Part shown: positions 57,127 through 64,000 of the stretch, one piece after another | Numbering within the stretch: position 1 is the stretch's first letter | Layout: the number at the start of each line of letters is the position of its first letter | Assembly: GCA_013297875.1 (NCBI GenBank) | Contig: JAAFIW010000013.1 | Location: 1-64,000 of the forward strand | Source: Comamonadaceae bacterium | Lineage (GTDB): Bacteria > Pseudomonadota > Gammaproteobacteria > Burkholderiales > Burkholderiaceae_C | Length of the DNA stretch: 64,000 bases | Reading direction: 5' to 3' | The notes under the pieces: generated by a model | The model's database searches: none | What the model saw: the letters and a program-made list of their open reading frames with translations, nothing else | Told to the model about the DNA's origin: nothing | Made by a program: the position numbers and the translations under genes

Positions 57127-58542
57127 ATGACCAAGACCGTCGCAGACGTGATGAAGATGGTGAAGGAAAACGAAGTCAAGTTTGTTGATTTCCGTTTCAC
57201 CGACACCCGTGGCAAAGAGCAGCACGTGACCGTGCCCGTATCGCACTTTGATGAAGACAAATTCAGCTCAGGCCATGCGTTTGACGGCTCGTCAATTGCT
57301 GGTTGGAAAGGCATTGAAGCTTCGGACATGTTGCTCATGCCGGATGCCAACACCGCCAACATCGACCCGTTTTACGAAGAAACCACCCTATTTTTGAGCT
57401 GCGACGTGCTGGAGCCCGGCGACGGCAAGGCCTACGACCGCGACCCGCGCAGCATTGCCAAGCGCGCTGAGGCTTACCTCAAAGCCTCCGGTCTGGGCGA
57501 CACCGCCTTCTTCGGCCCCGAGCCAGAATTTTTCATCTTCGACGACGTGCGCTGGGGCGCTGACATGAGCGGCTCGTTCGTTCACATTGACGAGCAGGAA
57601 GCCCCGTGGAACAGCGGCAAGGTCATGGAAGGCGGCAACAAAGGCCACCGTCCGACCGTCAAGGGCGGCTACTTTCCCGTGCCACCGGTGGACAGCACAC
57701 AAGACATGCGCGCTGAAATGTCCTTGATTCTGGAGTCCCTGGGCATTCCGGTTGAGGTGTTCCACCACGAAGTGGCCGGTGCCGGTCAAAACGAAATTGG
57801 CACCAAGTTCTCCACCTTGGTGCAGCGCGCCGACTGGACCATCTTGCTGAAATACGTGGTGCAAAACGTGGCCCATGCCTATGGCAAAACAGCCACCTTC
57901 ATGCCCAAGCCCATCGTGGGCGACAACGGCTCCGGCATGCACGTGCACCAGTCGGTGTGGAAAGACGGCAAGAACCTGTTTGCCGGTGACGGCTATGCAG
58001 GCCTGTCTGACTACGCGCTGTACTACATCGGCGGCATCATCAAGCACGCCCGTGCCTTGAACGCCATCACCAACCCTGGCACCAACAGCTACAAGCGCCT
58101 GGTTCCCGGCTTTGAAGCCCCGGTGAAATTGGCTTACTCAGCCCGCAACCGCAGCGCATCCATTCGCATTCCGTATGTAGCCAACCCCAAAGGCCGCCGC
58201 ATCGAAGCGCGCTTCCCCGATCCTTTGTGCAACCCGTACCTGGGCTTTGCCGCGCTGCTCATGGCCGGCCTGGACGGCGTGGAAAACAAGATCCATCCCG
58301 GCGAGGCTGCCAGCAAAGACCTGTACCACCTACCACCCGAAGAAGACGCAAAAATCCCAACCGTGTGCCACAGCCTGGACCAGGCGCTGGAGTACCTGGA
58401 CAAGGGCCGCAGCTTCCTGACCAAGGGCGGTGTCTTCACCGACAGCATGATCGACGCCTACATCGACCTGAAGATGCAGGAAGTCACGCGCATGCGCATG
58501 ACCACGCACCCGATTGAGTTCGACATGTATTACTCGCTGTAA
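57127..58542 (+). CDS. glnA: Glutamine synthetase, type I
   Basis: 471 residues forming the dodecameric GSI that makes glutamine from glutamate, ammonia and [21 protein letters not shown] and [22 protein letters not shown] at the start; [50 protein letters not shown] (ATP site); NRSASIRIP; adenylylation Tyr at 400 within [10 protein letters not shown]. Length is normal. Start has CCGGAG 8 bp upstream. Controlled from a sigma-54 promoter with NtrC-like sites; ntrB and ntrC follow, as is common in Comamonadaceae. Confidence 0.98.
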   Translation: MTKTVADVMKMVKENEVKFVDFRFTDTRGKEQHVTVPVSHFDEDKFSSGHAFDGSSIAGWKGIEASDMLLMPDANTANIDPFYEETTLFLSCDVLEPGDGKAYDRDPRSIAKRAEAYLKASGLGDTAFFGPEPEFFIFDDVRWGADMSGSFVHIDEQEAPWNSGKVMEGGNKGHRPTVKGGYFPVPPVDSTQDMRAEMSLILESLGIPVEVFHHEVAGAGQNEIGTKFSTLVQRADWTILLKYVVQNVAHAYGKTATFMPKPIVGDNGSGMHVHQSVWKDGKNLFAGDGYAGLSDYALYYIGGIIKHARALNAITNPGTNSYKRLVPGFEAPVKLAYSARNRSASIRIPYVANPKGRRIEARFPDPLCNPYLGFAALLMAGLDGVENKIHPGEAASKDLYHLPPEEDAKIPTVCHSLDQALEYLDKGRSFLTKGGVFTDSMIDAYIDLKMQEVTRMRMTTHPIEFDMYYSL

Positions 58543-58590
58543 TGGGTTTGACATTCAATCACTGACTGTTTATCCAGTCTGTGGCAGCAA

Positions 58591-58615
58591 AAGGACGGCC
58601 TTGGCCGTCCTTTTT
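58591..58615 (+). terminator. Terminator after glnA
   Basis: AAGGACGGCC (58591-58600) and GGCCGTCCTT (58603-58612) with a TT loop, followed by a T-run. Suggests that part of the transcript ends before 58706. Confidence 0.88.
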
Positions 58616-58705
58616 CCTTATGAGTCAAGGGTTTATTAGGCTTTTATAAAGCATTGCGCGATACTTGCGCGCCAACTTGCTCTGACGAGATGCGAGGAGA
58701 TCCTC

Positions 58706-59194
58706 ATGAAATTTGTTTTTACTTTTGCCGCGCTGTTGTCCCTGGTGTGCTTGCCCGTGGTGGCGCAAGACAAGATTTACCGCTGTGCCGGTAACGTGTA
58801 CACCAACAATGAGACCGAGGCCAATGCCAAAGGCTGCAAACTGGTCGAAGGTGGCAACGTTACGGTGGTGCAAGGCACCAAGGTGCAAACCGGCGCAACA
58901 CCAGTGCGTGTGGCGGCGGTCACGCCACCCAGCGGCTCACGCATCGATTCGGGTGACCAGAAAGCCCGTGACAACGACGCCAAATCCATTCTGGAATCCG
59001 AGTTGAAAAAGTCTGAATCACGGCTGGCCGACTTGCTCAAGGAATACAACAACGGCGAGCCCGACAAGCTAGGTCCCGAGACCCGTAACCACCAGAAGTG
59101 GCTGGATCGCGTAGCCGACTTGAAGGCCAATATCGCCCGCATGGAAAGCGATATCAACGGCATCAAACGCGAGTTGAATCGCACCCCCCGATAG
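58706..59194 (+). CDS. Exported coiled-coil protein between glnA and ntrB
   Basis: 162 residues with a signal peptide (MKFVFTFAALLSLVCLPVVA). IYRCAGNVYTNNETEANAKGCKLVEG is DUF4124-like with two Cys (one probable disulfide). The C-terminal 80 residues (DAKSILESELKKSESRLADLLKEYNNGEPDKLG, then ADLKANIARMESDINGIKREL) form a coiled coil. Function unknown. TAG at 59192-59194 overlaps the GTG start of ntrB by one base, so the two are coupled. Confidence 0.78.
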   Translation: MKFVFTFAALLSLVCLPVVAQDKIYRCAGNVYTNNETEANAKGCKLVEGGNVTVVQGTKVQTGATPVRVAAVTPPSGSRIDSGDQKARDNDAKSILESELKKSESRLADLLKEYNNGEPDKLGPETRNHQKWLDRVADLKANIARMESDINGIKRELNRTPR

Positions 59195-60312
59195 TGGTAA
59201 CAAAGCTGGCCAACGCGCCTGCTGCAACCAGACTTCACCCAGGCGCGATACCTGCGGGTCACGCCTCACAGCGCTTTCAATCCTTTGACCTGTTGGCTAC
59301 CCTGGTGGCTGTGGTGCGCCGTAACGGGCAGGTGGTTTTTGCCAACACGGCACTGGAAGACGCCCTGGGCATCTCGCGTCGTGTCATCGAAGGCTCCCGC
59401 CTGACCGACTGTTTCACCGAGCCCCACACCCTGCAAAACGCGCTGGAAGCCGCCGGCAGCAATGCCTTTGCCGCCCTGAGGTATGACGCCTGGTTGCTGC
59501 GCCCAGGCCACGAGCCCATGCCGGTGCACGTGGTGGTGGCGCAGACCGAGCAGGCCGACCAAATGGTGGTGGAGTTGCTGCCGCTGGAAGCGCAGGCCAA
59601 GCAAGACCGTGAAGAGCGCCTGGTCGACCAGGCCCAAGCCAACAAGGAATTGATCCGCAACCTGGCGCATGAAATCAAAAACCCGCTGGGCGGCATACGC
59701 GGCGCGGCGCAGCTGTTGCAGACCGAGATCGATTCCAGCCTGACCGAATACACGCAGGTCATCATCCACGAGGCGGACCGGCTGCAAACCCTGGTGGATC
59801 GCTTGCTGGCTCCGCACCGCAAGCCCCATGTGGTGGGCGATGTGAACATTCACGAGGTCTGTGAGCGGGTGCGCTCCCTGATCGTGGCGGAGTTTCCCAA
59901 AGGCTTGCGCGTGGTGCGCGAGTACGACATTTCCATCCCCGAGTTTCGCGGCGACCGCGAGCAACTGATTCAAGCGGTGCTGAACATCGCGCATAACGCT
60001 TGCCAGGCACTGGCTGAGCGCCGGTTGGTGGGGGACGCGCAGCTGACGTTTCGCACCCGTATTGCCCGGCAAGTGACTTTTGGCAAGCAACGCTATCGAC
60101 TGGCACTGGAATTGCGTGTATCGGACAACGGGCCCGGTGTGCCGGACTCCATCAAAGACCGCATTTTTTTCCCGCTGGTGTCGGGCAGGGAAGGCGGCTC
60201 TGGGTTGGGGCTCACGCTCGCACAAACCTTTGTGCAGCAACACCACGGCCTGATTGAGTGCGACAGCGTGCCGGGGAAAACAGACTTCAGGATTCTGATT
60301 CCCCTGCCGTAG
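59194..60312 (+). CDS. glnL: Nitrogen regulation sensor kinase NtrB
   Basis: 372 residues from a GTG at 59194, which overlaps the preceding stop by one base. Frames starting further upstream run through the previous gene. PAS-like N-terminal half (SFDLLATLVAVVRRNGQVVFANTALEDALGISRRVIEGS). H-box NLAHEIKNPLGGIRGAAQLL with the phospho-His; N-box NIAHNACQALAERR; G-boxes RVSDNGPGVP and GSGLGLTLAQTFVQQHHG. Receives the PII signal and phosphorylates NtrC in nitrogen starvation. No membrane segment. Next gene ntrC starts 34 bp later. Confidence 0.92.
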   Translation: MVTKLANAPAATRLHPGAIPAGHASQRFQSFDLLATLVAVVRRNGQVVFANTALEDALGISRRVIEGSRLTDCFTEPHTLQNALEAAGSNAFAALRYDAWLLRPGHEPMPVHVVVAQTEQADQMVVELLPLEAQAKQDREERLVDQAQANKELIRNLAHEIKNPLGGIRGAAQLLQTEIDSSLTEYTQVIIHEADRLQTLVDRLLAPHRKPHVVGDVNIHEVCERVRSLIVAEFPKGLRVVREYDISIPEFRGDREQLIQAVLNIAHNACQALAERRLVGDAQLTFRTRIARQVTFGKQRYRLALELRVSDNGPGVPDSIKDRIFFPLVSGREGGSGLGLTLAQTFVQQHHGLIECDSVPGKTDFRILIPLP

Positions 60313-60346
60313 CGCACAGAGCGCGTTGAACAAACCAGGGCGAACG

Positions 60347-61864
60347 ATGAAGCCGATTTGGATAGTAGATGACGACCAGTCGATCCGCTTTGTGCTTGAA
60401 AAGGCACTTTTGCGCGAAGACCTGCCCACCCGCAGCTTTACCAACGCCCGCGACGTGTTGGCTGCATTGGCCGCTGCCAACGATGACGAGCCGGGCAACA
60501 GTGGCCCGCAAATTCTGGTCAGCGACATCCGCATGCCCGGCAGTTCCGGACTGGATCTGCTGGCCAAGATCAAGGAAAAACACCCCGGCTTGCCCGTGAT
60601 CATCATGACGGCGTTTTCCGATCTGGACAGTGCCGTCTCGGCCTTTCAAGGCGGTGCCTTCGAGTACCTGCCCAAACCGTTTGACTTACCCAAGGCCATT
60701 GAGCTGATTCGCCGCGCCGTGCAAGAAAGCCAGCGCGAAGAAGTGGCCGAAGAGCGCATGGTGGCTGCGCCGGAAATGCTGGGCCAGGCACCTGCGATGC
60801 AAGACGTGTTTCGGGCCATTGGTCGCTTGAGCCAAAGCAATGTCACGGTGATGATCACTGGCGAATCCGGCTCGGGCAAAGAGTTGGTGGCGCGCGCATT
60901 GCACAAGCACTCGCCGCGCGCCAGCGGCCCGTTTGTTGCGATCAACACCGCAGCCATTCCCAAAGACCTGCTGGAGTCTGAACTGTTTGGCCACGAGCGC
61001 GGCGCATTTACCGGTGCGCAAACCATGCGCCGTGGCCGCTTTGAGCAGGCCGATGGCGGCACGCTGTTTCTGGACGAAATTGGCGACATGCCGTTTGATT
61101 TGCAAACCCGCTTGCTGCGTGTTCTCTCAGATGGCCATTTTTACCGGGTCGGCGGCCACAGCGCGGTGAAAACCAATGTGCGCGTCATCGCTGCGACGCA
61201 CCAGGATCTGGAGCAGCGCGTCAAAGATGGTGGCTTTCGCGAAGACCTGTTTCACCGCCTGAACGTGATCCGCCTGCGCCTGCCCCGCCTGACGGATCGG
61301 CGTGAAGACGTGCCCATGCTGACCCGCCACTTTCTTCAGCAAAGCGCCAAGCAACTGGGCGTGGATCCCAAGCGCATCGCCGATGCCGCCTTGGCCCAGC
61401 TGGGTCAATTTGACTTTCCTGGCAATGTGCGCCAGCTGGAAAACATCTGCCATTGGCTCACGGTGATGGCCCCCTCGCAAGTCATTGAAGCCAAAGACCT
61501 GCCGCCCGAGGTGCTGGCCAGCCAGGCCCTCACGGCCATCGGTGCCGCAGCGCGTGCTGTTGCGCCAGCCCCTGCCGAGCCAACGCTGGCCCCAGAGGCC
61601 GCGATGGCACTGCCTAGCAACCCGCCAACGCCGGCAGACCCCAGCGAAGTCAGCAGTTGGGAAAATGGTCTGGAGCATGAAGCCCATGCCTTGCTGGCCG
61701 CTGGCCGCACCGACGTCTGGGACGAGTTGACCCGGCGCATGGAGTCCCGCCTGATTCGTACTGCGCTGCTCAACACCCGAGGCCGCCGCATCGAGGCCGC
61801 CCAAAAACTCGGCATAGGCCGCAACACCATCACCCGCAAAATTCAGGAACTGGGGCTGGAATAG
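60347..61864 (+). CDS. glnG: Nitrogen regulation response regulator NtrC
   Basis: 505 residues from the ATG at 60347. Receiver: IWIVDDDQSIRFVLEK, phospho-acceptor D60 (VSDIRMPG; a short insert ANDDEPGNSG precedes it), and TAFSD, K in PKPFD. AAA+ domain: GESGSGKELVARAL (Walker A), ELFGHERGAFTGA with the sigma-54-contact GAFTGA, GGTLFLDEIGDM (Walker B), FPGNVRQLEN. C-terminal Fis HTH (RTALLNTRGRRIEAAQKLGIGRNTITRKIQELGLE). It should activate the sigma-54 promoters of glnA and nirB. Confidence 0.95.
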   Translation: MKPIWIVDDDQSIRFVLEKALLREDLPTRSFTNARDVLAALAAANDDEPGNSGPQILVSDIRMPGSSGLDLLAKIKEKHPGLPVIIMTAFSDLDSAVSAFQGGAFEYLPKPFDLPKAIELIRRAVQESQREEVAEERMVAAPEMLGQAPAMQDVFRAIGRLSQSNVTVMITGESGSGKELVARALHKHSPRASGPFVAINTAAIPKDLLESELFGHERGAFTGAQTMRRGRFEQADGGTLFLDEIGDMPFDLQTRLLRVLSDGHFYRVGGHSAVKTNVRVIAATHQDLEQRVKDGGFREDLFHRLNVIRLRLPRLTDRREDVPMLTRHFLQQSAKQLGVDPKRIADAALAQLGQFDFPGNVRQLENICHWLTVMAPSQVIEAKDLPPEVLASQALTAIGAAARAVAPAPAEPTLAPEAAMALPSNPPTPADPSEVSSWENGLEHEAHALLAAGRTDVWDELTRRMESRLIRTALLNTRGRRIEAAQKLGIGRNTITRKIQELGLE

Positions 61865-61882
61865 CCTGGTTTTCAAGCCAAA

Positions 61883-61933
61883 TCGGCTGCTCGCCCTTGT
61901 CTTTATTGCCAGGACAGCTACGAAATTAATAGC
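61883..61933 (+). repeat. Diverged dispersed repeat
   Basis: TCGGCTGCTCGCCCTTGTCT, TTATTGCCAGGACAGCTACG, AAATTAATAGC. A changed core but same register as the consensus. It lies between convergent ntrC and Lrp genes. Confidence 0.65.
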
Positions 61934-61954
61934 AAAATTTCCATGCAAGCGACG

Positions 61955-62437
61955 CTACACCGGTAGCGCCGTGGTTGCCTTCACCCGATCCAGCACAAAG
62001 CTGGTTTTGCAGTCCTGCACGCTGGGGTGCTTGAGCAGGGTGTCCATGATGAAGCGGCTGTAGTGCTGCATGTCGGCCACCACCACGCGCAGCAGGTAGT
62101 CCATCTCGCCGGTCAGCGCCGCGCATTCCACCACCTCGGGCCAGGCCTGTACGCTGGCGCGAAACAAATCCATGGGGTTGCGTTTGTGGCTCTCGGTGTG
62201 CTTTTCCAGCCGCACATTCAGGTAGGCCGTGAGGCCCAGACCGACTGATTCGGGCTTGACGATGGCCACGTAGCGGTCAATCACGCCCGCTTCTTCCAGA
62301 CGTTTGACGCGGCGCAGCACGGCGCTGGCCGACAGGCCCACCTGCTGGCCAATCACTTCATAGGTTTCGCGACCGTTGTGTTGCAGCGCTCGCAAAATGG
62401 TCTTGTCGAGCTTGTCGAGTGTGAAATCTTCAGTCAT
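61955..62437 (-). CDS. Lrp/AsnC-family transcriptional regulator
   Basis: 160 residues. N-terminal HTH (LDKLDKTILRALQHNGRETYEVIGQQVGLSASAVLRRVKRLEEAGVI) and the AsnC ligand-binding RAM domain (YLNVRLEKHTESHKRNPMDLFRASVQAWPEVVECAALTGEMDYLLRVVVADMQHYSRFIMDTLLKHPSVQDCKTSFVLDRVKATTALPV). Single-gene regulator of amino-acid-related genes; its target cannot be told. Divergent from the lipase gene by 132 bp. Confidence 0.93.
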   Translation of the reverse strand: MTEDFTLDKLDKTILRALQHNGRETYEVIGQQVGLSASAVLRRVKRLEEAGVIDRYVAIVKPESVGLGLTAYLNVRLEKHTESHKRNPMDLFRASVQAWPEVVECAALTGEMDYLLRVVVADMQHYSRFIMDTLLKHPSVQDCKTSFVLDRVKATTALPV

Positions 62438-62569
62438 GAAGCAATATTAGTGCGTTGTTTGGCGATTTTTTGCATGCAAGGGTTAGTCCGTATATGACCA
62501 CGAAGCGCTTGCAGAAACAATGCGCCACCCAAAAAAGCACGACCGTGCATAAAACCTGGAGACAAATTC

Positions 62570-63508
62570 ATGACTTCTTTCTTCTCGGCCCCGCGCCGTT
62601 TGGTCTGGCTGCTGGCCATGCTCTTTTCGCTGTTGGCTGCAAGCCCTGCCCAGGCCCAAACGGACTACACCAAAACCCGCTACCCGGTGGTGCTGGTGCA
62701 CGGCTTGTTTGGCTTTGATTCTTTCCTGGGGCTGGACTATTTTTACGGCATTCCCGACGGCTTGCGCCAGGGCGGTGCCAAGGTGTATGTGGCCCAGGTA
62801 TCGGCGGCCAACAGCACCGAGGTGCGTGGTGAGCAACTACTGGCCCAGGTGCGCAACATTCTGGCGCTGACGGGTGCGGCTAAGGTGAACCTGATTGGCC
62901 ATTCGCACGGCGGCCCCACCATTCGCTATGTGGCGGGTGTGGCACCCCAGCTGGTGGCCTCGGCCACATCGATTGGTGGGGTCAACAAAGGCTCGACGGT
63001 GGCCGATGTGCTGCGCGGCACAGTGCCGCCAGGTACCTTGTCTGAAGTGGTCGTCAATAACGCCGCCAAAGCCTTTGTGGCCTTGATCAACCTGGGCTCG
63101 GGTGGCACCAGCCTGCCGCAAATGCCCACCGCCGCGCTCGATTCGCTGTCCACCGCCGGTTCGTTGAAATTCAACACCCGCTTTCCGCAAGCGCTGCCCA
63201 GCGGTTGCGGTAGCGGTGCCGAGCTGGTCAATGGCGTGCGCTACTACTCCTGGACCGGTGTGCAAGCTGTGACCAACATCTTTGACATCAGCGACGGCTC
63301 GCTGGGCATCTTGAGCCTGGTGTTTGGCCAGGCCAACGACGGCCTGGTGTCGGCCTGCTCCTCGCGCCTGGGCACGCACCTGGGAGACTACCGCCAAAAC
63401 CACCTGGATGAAGTGAACCAGGTGCTGGGCCTGCGCGACTGGTTCTCGCCAGACCCGGTCACGCTGTATCGTCAGCACGCCAATCGTCTCAAGCAGGCTG
63501 GCTTGTGA
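62570..63508 (+). CDS. Secreted triacylglycerol lipase
   Basis: 312 residues with a signal peptide (to SPAQAQ). Pseudomonas/Burkholderia family I lipase layout: oxyanion HGLFG (44-48), nucleophile S112 in GHSHGG, Asp in NDGLVSACSS, His in QNHLDEVNQ. Two Cys (CGSG and ACSS) form the expected disulfide. Members need a membrane-bound foldase, and the next gene fits it. Secreted by a type II system, presumably. Confidence 0.93.
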   Translation: MTSFFSAPRRLVWLLAMLFSLLAASPAQAQTDYTKTRYPVVLVHGLFGFDSFLGLDYFYGIPDGLRQGGAKVYVAQVSAANSTEVRGEQLLAQVRNILALTGAAKVNLIGHSHGGPTIRYVAGVAPQLVASATSIGGVNKGSTVADVLRGTVPPGTLSEVVVNNAAKAFVALINLGSGGTSLPQMPTAALDSLSTAGSLKFNTRFPQALPSGCGSGAELVNGVRYYSWTGVQAVTNIFDISDGSLGILSLVFGQANDGLVSACSSRLGTHLGDYRQNHLDEVNQVLGLRDWFSPDPVTLYRQHANRLKQAGL

Positions 63509-63515
63509 TTTGATC

Positions 63516-63620
63516 GATGACAGATGACCGCACCCTGTGGGTGGCGATGACAGATGACAGGCCGGCTGTTCGTCATCCGTCATGGAGCCGCCCCAACGGC
63601 GAAATCATCTGTCATGATTT
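63516..63620. repeat. Direct GATGACAGATGAC repeats before the foldase gene
   Basis: GATGACAGATGAC occurs at 63516-63528 and 63546-63558, then GTCATCCGTCAT (63572-63583) and TCATCTGTCATGA (63605-63617) as inverted relatives. Fills the gap between lipase and foldase; likely a small repeat cluster or hairpin. Confidence 0.5.
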
Positions 63621-63623
63621 CGC

Positions 63624-64000
63624 ATGCCCCACATGAATTCCGGTGTCGTACGCGTTGCGATTTTTGGCGCAGCGGCCATTGTGCTGATGGTTTTCTGGCT
63701 TCGCACCAGCAAGCCGCCTGCCAAGCCTGCCGCCGTGGAAGCGGTCACGCAGACCGCTGCTACAGCCACCAAGGCGCCCGCCCTCGCGGCCAGTGGGGCC
63801 AGCACCACCAGCACCGCATCAAGCACCACCGTGGCCGACCCCTTGCTGACCGCTGATCTGCGCCACACGCTGGAGTTGATGATGCTGGAGGCCTCGATAC
63901 CCGGCAACGACGACCTGGCGCAAAACCCCGCTGCCCTCAAGCAACGCTTGCTGGCCCGCGTGCCGCATCATTTCCCAGCGGATCAGGTCGCGCGCGCCAA
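63624..64000 (+). CDS. Lipase-specific foldase (partial)
   Basis: The 5' part of a gene running past the window end. From ATG 63624 (or 63633, which is also in frame): one membrane helix near the start (VRVAIFGAAAIVLMVFWLR), a long Ala/Thr/Ser/Pro linker, then DPLLTADLRHTLELMMLEASIPG..ALKQRLLARVPHHFPADQVARA. This layout (N-terminal anchor, variable linker, helical chaperone domain) and its place after a family I lipase fit the LifO/LimA foldase. The domain's hallmark motifs lie beyond the window. Confidence 0.72.
   Translation, partial: MPHMNSGVVRVAIFGAAAIVLMVFWLRTSKPPAKPAAVEAVTQTAATATKAPALAASGASTTSTASSTTVADPLLTADLRHTLELMMLEASIPGNDDLAQNPAALKQRLLARVPHHFPADQVARA

Noticed and set aside
59266-60606. 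Minus-strand frame (446 codons) across ntrB and ntrC
   Set aside because: Antisense to kinase and receiver motifs that are unambiguous on the plus strand.
1-64000. tRNA, rRNA, CRISPR and prophage genes
   Set aside because: None found by eye. No clover-leaf CCA-ended structures, repeat-spacer arrays or phage structural genes were recognised; short RNA genes cannot be excluded without a covariance search.

Overview
The window looks like chromosomal DNA of a betaproteobacterium, most likely a Comamonadaceae-type Burkholderiales (Rhodoferax/Polaromonas-like). This is inferred from high-GC coding, the order glnA - small coiled-coil protein - ntrB - ntrC, the lipase/foldase pair, and a roughly 50-bp dispersed repeat (core TTGCTCAAGCAGCTAT) scattered between genes and inside a few. 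No rRNA, tRNA, CRISPR array or phage module was seen.

Layout. 1-2862: accessory stretch with a truncated zeta-toxin-like P-loop protein, an AT-rich unknown membrane protein and a Schlafen/AlbA-type ATPase-like regulator, next to glnS (2870-4711). 5624-10437: the most unusual region. It holds three small exported proteins, a CsgG-like outer-membrane lipoprotein with peptidoglycan-binding and DUF4384-like parts, a Sel1-repeat protein, a DUF2807-like protein and a LuxR-type HTH mini-regulator. Several starts overlap the preceding stop, and a G-x3-N / GPGA repeat is shared by the exported proteins. I read it as a candidate curli-like (CsgG-type) secretion and fibre system. 10454-23891: an ABC-transporter binding lipoprotein, a hemerythrin protein, and a long minus-strand run (flavin split-barrel proteins, LytS/LytTR two-component pair, alpha/beta hydrolase, carotenoid oxygenase, DUF2141, 2TM and DUF2306-like membrane proteins), then a second ABC binding protein, an orphan BrnA-like antitoxin and a HEAT-like protein.

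24184-32054: assimilatory nitrate/nitrite reduction (nirB-nirD-nasA) from a clear sigma-54 promoter, divergent from a PP2C-phosphatase/Ser-Thr-kinase fusion. 32155-43529: a catabolic island of two minus-strand operons (FMO, MFS, DUF2147, TorF-like porin, AidB-type acyl-CoA dehydrogenase; and desaturase, ALDH, SDR) with a divergent crotonase and an AraC regulator. An ungapped 83-bp promoter block lies upstream of both operons. 43803-47814: HipB/HipA-like toxin-antitoxin pair (hipA carries a perfect 90-bp tandem duplication), an AraC regulator, a cupin and a methyltransferase. 47927-56661: DUF4136 lipoprotein, MATE exporter, TPR protein, a DUF4212/sodium-solute symporter pair, an AIM24-like protein and an acyl-CoA synthetase. 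57127-61864: nitrogen control (glnA with sigma-54 promoter and NtrC-like sites, ntrB, ntrC), which probably also drives the nirB promoter. 61955-64000: Lrp regulator, secreted lipase and the start of its foldase.

Small mobile and repeated DNA is a theme: two copies of a ~174-bp MITE, each with a 5-bp target duplication, REP-like inverted pairs, and repeats taken in frame into nasA, hipA, the LytTR regulator, the LytS-type kinase and probably glnS.
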